Source: JBBSBL01 sp046330255 (GTDB taxonomy: Bacteria > Actinomycetota > Thermoleophilia > Solirubrobacterales > Solirubrobacteraceae). From it: 64,000 nt of DNA. Location of the stretch: positions 868,001-932,000 of the forward strand of contig JAXLTC010000002.1 of NCBI GenBank assembly GCA_046330255.1, given 5' to 3'. Position numbers and translations under genes: made by a program. The notes under the pieces were generated by a model. The model had not been told where the DNA came from, ran no database searches, and was given only the letters and a program-made list of their open reading frames with translations. Numbering within the stretch: position 1 is the first letter of the stretch; each line of letters starts with the position of its first letter. Shown one piece after another: positions 61,799 to 64,000 of the stretch.

Positions 61799-62430
61799 GT
61801 GGAGCCTCCGGCCCGCACCACCAAGCGCACGGCGGCGACGGCGGCGAGCAGCACGGCGCCGAGCATCGTCCACACGACCCACGGAGCGACCAGGACGCTC
61901 TTGAGCAGGCCGGCGCGGCCGACCGCCACGCCGGCGATCTCGAAGCCGCTCTCGCTCCCGCGCCGGTAGGCGTCGACCCGCATGCCGGGGGGCCGCGCGC
62001 CCGTGCTGCGCCGCGAGGTCCAGTCCGGCGCGGCCGCCGAGCCGACGACGGCCGCGGCCGGGCCCGCGTTGCGCACGCAGACGACCGCCAGGCCGCCGCG
62101 CGGGGTGCGCAGCCCGAGCGGAAGGGCGCGCGGGCGCATCGGGCGACCGACGTAGACGCGTCTCACGGGGGCGACGCGACCGTGCGCGCCGGCGCTGACG
62201 TCGAGGCGCGTCAGCGGCCCGTCCGTGCCGGCCCAGATGAGCATCGAGGCCGCGCCGCTCGTCACCAGGTCGCCGGAGCAGCGCTGCGTCCCCACCGGCA
62301 GCCGCAGCGCCCGCACGATCGGGTACTCGGAGTTGCTCGACGCCAGCCGCGGCCGCGCGGAGGACAGCACCACCGCGAGCGTCCCCGCGACGAGCGCCAC
62401 CCCGAGGGCGATGGCGATCCGCTCGCGCAC
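61795..62430 (-). CDS. Hypothetical two-TM protein in glycan operon
   Basis: Protein of 211 residues that I do not recognise. An N-terminal TM (~6-24) and a C-terminal TM (~182-203) bracket an extracytoplasmic beta-rich region with paired Cys residues (QRCSGD, VVCVRN). Such Cys and layout suggest a small exported accessory protein of the DUF2142 glycosyltransferase, with which it overlaps by 4 bp. GTG 62430 lies just 4 bp after the stop of the GT2 gene. Confidence 0.75.
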   Translation of the reverse strand: MRERIAIALGVALVAGTLAVVLSSARPRLASSNSEYPIVRALRLPVGTQRCSGDLVTSGAASMLIWAGTDGPLTRLDVSAGAHGRVAPVRRVYVGRPMRPRALPLGLRTPRGGLAVVCVRNAGPAAAVVGSAAAPDWTSRRSTGARPPGMRVDAYRRGSESGFEIAGVAVGRAGLLKSVLVAPWVVWTMLGAVLLAAVAAVRLVVRAGGST

Positions 62431-62434
62431 CCGC

Positions 62435-63655
62435 TCAGCGGTCGCGGCGCAGCCCGAGGATCGAGATCAGGAAGGAGGTGAAGAACGCCTGCAGCCCGAC
62501 GATCACGAGCGTCGCCGCCACCAGCGCCATGCGCTGCTCGGACAGCGGGCCCAGGCCGTGATCGATCCACTGGCCGACGATCACGGCGCCGACGATCAGG
62601 CCGAGCGCGATCAGACCGCCGCCGAGCGCGAGGCCGTGCTCGAGGCGGTAGCGGGCGCGGGCGCGGTCGAACCAGGCCTCGCGCTCACCCATGAAGTAGG
62701 TCCCGTAGGTGTGGGCGCAGAGCCCGAGCGCGAGGATCTGGGTCCCGACGATCGCCAGCAGGGACCCCCCGATCATCGCGTGCAGGTCCCACGTACGGCC
62801 CAGGATCGGGAGCTGCACCGCGACGACCAGCATCGCGAGCGCGCCGAGGAGCCCGAGAATCGCGCCGGGAACGATGAACAGGTGGGTGGGGCTGTGCACC
62901 AGCAGGTAGCGCAGGTGACGCCACCCGTCCCGGAAGCTCGAGAGCTTGGACTCTCCGCCACGCGGGTGGTACTCGATCGGGAACTGGCGGATCTCGAGCT
63001 TCGCCTTCGCCGCGCGGATCACCATCTCGGAGGCGAACTCCATCCCGGAGGTGCGCAGGTCGAGCGCCGGCAGCGCCGAGCGGCGAACCCCGCGCATCCC
63101 GCAGTGCGCGTCGCGCACGCCCGTGCGATAGAAGAGGTTGAGCACGCCGCTGAGCGCCGGGTTGCCGATGTAGCGGTGGTGCCAGGGCATCGCGCCCTTG
63201 GCGATGTTGTCCATCCGGTCGCCCATCACCAGATCGGCTCCCTCCTCCAACTCCCGGGCGAAGCGCGGGATGTAGGCGAAGTCGTAGGTGAGGTCGGCAT
63301 CGGCCATCACGATGAACTCGCCGCGCGCGGCGGCGAACCCCGCGAGGTAGGCGCTGCCGTAGCCGCGGCGACGCTCCTCGACCACGCGGGCGCCGGCGGC
63401 GGCGGCGATCTCGGCGCTGCCGTCGCTCGACCCGTTGTCGGCGACGACCACCTCGCCGGCGATCCCGTGCTCGCGCAGCGCGGTCCAGGCGCGGGTCACG
63501 CACTCCTCGATGTTCTCCGCCTCGTTCAGGCAGGGGATCACGACCGACACGCGCGGGGGCGCCTCGCCGGGCGCCCGCGCGATCCCGGCCGGGGTCGCGA
63601 GCGTGTCGCTCGGCGGCGCGGGCGTGGCGGGCGTTGCGCGGGCGGTGATCTCCAT
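62435..63655 (-). CDS. Family 2 glycosyltransferase, polyprenyl-phosphate sugar synthase type
   Basis: Protein of 406 residues. The GT-A domain has VSVVIPCLNEAENIEECV, VVVADNGSSDGSAEIA, YGSAYLAGFAAARGEFIVMADADLTYDF (DxD-like) and AHCGMRGVRR. About four TM helices follow (~255-400). This is the DPM1/GtrB-like class that makes polyprenyl-phosphate-linked hexose, the likely donor for the DUF2142 protein encoded two genes downstream in the same operon. ATG 63655. Confidence 0.9.
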   Translation of the reverse strand: MEITARATPATPAPPSDTLATPAGIARAPGEAPPRVSVVIPCLNEAENIEECVTRAWTALREHGIAGEVVVADNGSSDGSAEIAAAAGARVVEERRRGYGSAYLAGFAAARGEFIVMADADLTYDFAYIPRFARELEEGADLVMGDRMDNIAKGAMPWHHRYIGNPALSGVLNLFYRTGVRDAHCGMRGVRRSALPALDLRTSGMEFASEMVIRAAKAKLEIRQFPIEYHPRGGESKLSSFRDGWRHLRYLLVHSPTHLFIVPGAILGLLGALAMLVVAVQLPILGRTWDLHAMIGGSLLAIVGTQILALGLCAHTYGTYFMGEREAWFDRARARYRLEHGLALGGGLIALGLIVGAVIVGQWIDHGLGPLSEQRMALVAATLVIVGLQAFFTSFLISILGLRRDR

Positions 63656-63779
63656 CTGATCCGTAAGTGTGAGGCACCCGCACGACGACGGAGTCCTCGG
63701 ATGCCTTAACGCGCGGCGTCCCCGAAGGTCGCGGCGTGCGCAACGCGATCGAGCGCCGCCTGTGGCAGGCTCAGGCGCG

Positions 63780-64000
63780 GTGCGCATCGCCCTGGTCTAC
63801 GACTGCCTGTTCCCCTGGACCGTCGGCGGCGCCGAGCGATGGTACCGCAGCCTCGCCGAGCGCCTCGCGCGAGAGGGCCACGAGGTGACCTACCTGACGC
63901 TGCGTCAGTGGGAGCGAGGGGACGCGCCACGGATCGAGGGCGTGCGCGTGGTCGCGGTCGGTCCCCGGATGGGCCTCTACGCCCCCGGCGGGCGCAGGCG
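63780..64000 (+). CDS. Family 4 glycosyltransferase, 5' part only
   Basis: GTG 63780 opens a frame that runs off the right edge after 73 codons: VRIALVYDCLFPWTVGGAERWYRSLAERLAREGHEVTYLTLR and so on, the classic N-terminal Gly-Gly-Ala-Glu loop of GT4 glycosyltransferases. It is divergent from the GT2 gene with a 124-bp gap. Its C-terminal sugar-nucleotide domain lies outside the window. Confidence 0.85.
   Translation, partial: MRIALVYDCLFPWTVGGAERWYRSLAERLAREGHEVTYLTLRQWERGDAPRIEGVRVVAVGPRMGLYAPGGRR

Overview
The window is very GC-rich (about three quarters G+C by eye) and densely packed. It uses many GTG starts and ATGA/GTGA stop-start overlaps. The gene set includes NrdJ with an intein, an aaRS-type LPG synthase, CtaA, FtsH, RHH-MazF, paired DUF1800/DUF1501 genes and a Wzm/Wzt glycan exporter. 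Together these suggest a chromosomal segment of a high-GC actinobacterium, most likely Thermoleophilia (Solirubrobacterales-like). The lineage is an inference from composition and gene content; no rRNA or tRNA gene was seen.

Layout. 1-5600 (minus strand): a GGDEF protein cut by the window edge, a lysyl-tRNA synthetase fused to a lysyl-phosphatidylglycerol synthase, and a DMT permease. 5601-6306 is a gene-free region of degenerate repeats and a GC minisatellite. 6307-13020 encodes exported proteins: a DUF1800/DUF1501 pair, a cupredoxin, a TetR regulator divergent from a two-domain multicopper oxidase, and a beta-helix protein. 13082-16353 holds an SRPBCC protein, an inositol-phosphatase-family enzyme, a PHP phosphoesterase and UppP. 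16474-20163 is a four-gene operon: esterase, 4-TM protein, stand-alone DUF2156 aminoacyl-lipid synthase and a second DMT permease. 20216-22374 is a two-component system. 22317-26155 has holB, a secreted beta-helix protein, tmk and galE. 26390-30415 is nrdJ, split by a 400-residue homing-endonuclease intein.

30471-31700 looks foreign in composition and carries a GIY-YIG protein with an unassigned C-terminal domain. Next come an orphan AbrB-type protein, a DHCR24-like flavoprotein, and an FtsX-type ABC exporter divergent from an ArsR-DUF2892-MMPL operon. 39719-42428 contains a DUF4389 protein, an RHH-MazF module, a GST and a secreted PASTA-like protein. 42515-46129 contains an aldehyde dehydrogenase, a saccharopine-dehydrogenase-family enzyme and a beta-carbonic anhydrase. 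46275-53136 contains MarR-MFS, ftsH, DedA, a methyltransferase, a GNAT and ctaA. 53234-64000 is a surface-glycan island with glycosyltransferases, a large HAD protein, a methyltransferase, the Wzt/Wzm ABC exporter and a DUF2142 protein. It continues past the right edge.

The most interesting signals are these. Both DUF2156 (aminoacyl-lipid synthase) genes lie beside paralogous DMT permeases, and one of the synthases has a domain order opposite to mycobacterial LysX. The NrdJ intein sits exactly at the catalytic cysteine and lacks the usual penultimate histidine. A family of intergenic inverted-repeat elements shares the core GCGGCAACGAAGG. Several convergent genes overlap tail to tail, by up to 101 bp.
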